Origin: an uncultured Lachnospiraceae bacterium
GTDB taxonomy: Bacteria > Bacillota > Clostridia > Lachnospirales > Lachnospiraceae
Direction: 5' to 3'
Assembly (NCBI GenBank): GCA_947648875.1
Contig: CANSPM010000019.1
Location: forward strand, 1 to 61,793
Length of the DNA stretch: 61,793 nucleotides
Under the pieces are notes generated by a model, which was not told where the DNA came from, ran no database searches, and saw nothing but the letters and a program-made list of their open reading frames with translations. Below are positions 61,725 to 61,793 of the stretch, in pieces (position 1 is the stretch's first letter; every line of letters starts with the position of its first letter). The translations under genes were made by a program, and so were the position numbers.

Positions 61725-61793
61725 GCGTCCCCATTACTAAAACAGCATTTTCCCGGAAAGCGCCTTGCTCCATTTCGGGACGCCTTAAGCGGC

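Overview
This looks like chromosomal DNA of a Gram-positive anaerobe of the class Clostridia, most probably a Lachnospiraceae member of moderate GC content. The grounds are strong AGGAGG-type ribosome sites on nearly every gene, a dgt-dnaG-rpoD-trmK order, a type A RNase P RNA, a folC-folE-HD-folP-folBK operon, pyrB followed directly by pyrI, and many families that are common in that group (DUF815, DUF5050, DUF6320, CmpB-like putative permeases, Gx transporter, BlaI/M56 pairs). This assignment is inference; no 16S gene is present.

Layout. 1-3.1 kb: the end of an ABC-F ATPase, a PHP phosphoesterase, a zinc-ribbon protein, a small acidic protein and Maf. 3.4-9.8 kb (minus): pheA, a DUF815 ATPase, ppx and ppk1, so polyphosphate synthesis and breakdown sit together. 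10-16 kb: a DUF5050 membrane protein, an unknown lipoprotein/membrane-protein pair, and a divergent ApbE versus NusG-domain-II plus Gx-transporter locus that resembles the flavin-based electron-transfer (EetA/EetB/FmnB) gene set. 16-20.6 kb (minus): a complete folate operon with a 36-bp minisatellite inside it. 21-24.5 kb: small membrane and PH-domain proteins, a nitroreductase, and pyrB/pyrI separated by two 102-bp cruciform-forming repeats. 24.8-26.9 kb: a frameshifted AT-rich serine hydrolase and an SDR enzyme. 27-30.3 kb: an OmpR-type two-component system behind TTGTAAG direct repeats. 30.4-37.2 kb (minus): an AAA ATPase, a stand-alone 5' nuclease, a ZIP transporter, a histidine phosphatase, a LytTR regulator and a BlaI/M56 signalling pair with a likely operator.

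37.2-39 kb is an AT-rich, gene-poor stretch with one orphan protein. 39-43.8 kb carries a coiled-coil protein, a CmpB-like protein with an 11-residue repeat, YlmH and two CobW-type GTPases, one with a very His-rich linker. A trypsin-like lipoprotein, rnpB (with a clear promoter and terminator) and an Rpn-family nuclease follow. 47.4-54.3 kb (minus) is the dgt-dnaG-rpoD-trmK operon plus a large uridine-kinase-like protein. 54.4-57.5 kb is an acyltransferase / DUF6320 / esterase operon. The end holds a 130-bp tandem repeat, a NUDIX enzyme, a SUFU-like protein, a lipoprotein serpin, tRNA-Leu(CAG) and a possible small structured RNA.

The most unusual content is between genes: at least four families of short dispersed or tandem DNA elements (hairpins with a conserved loop, a leader motif at constant distance from three start codons, the 102-bp cruciform units and the 130-bp units). 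No prophage, transposase or CRISPR array was seen.
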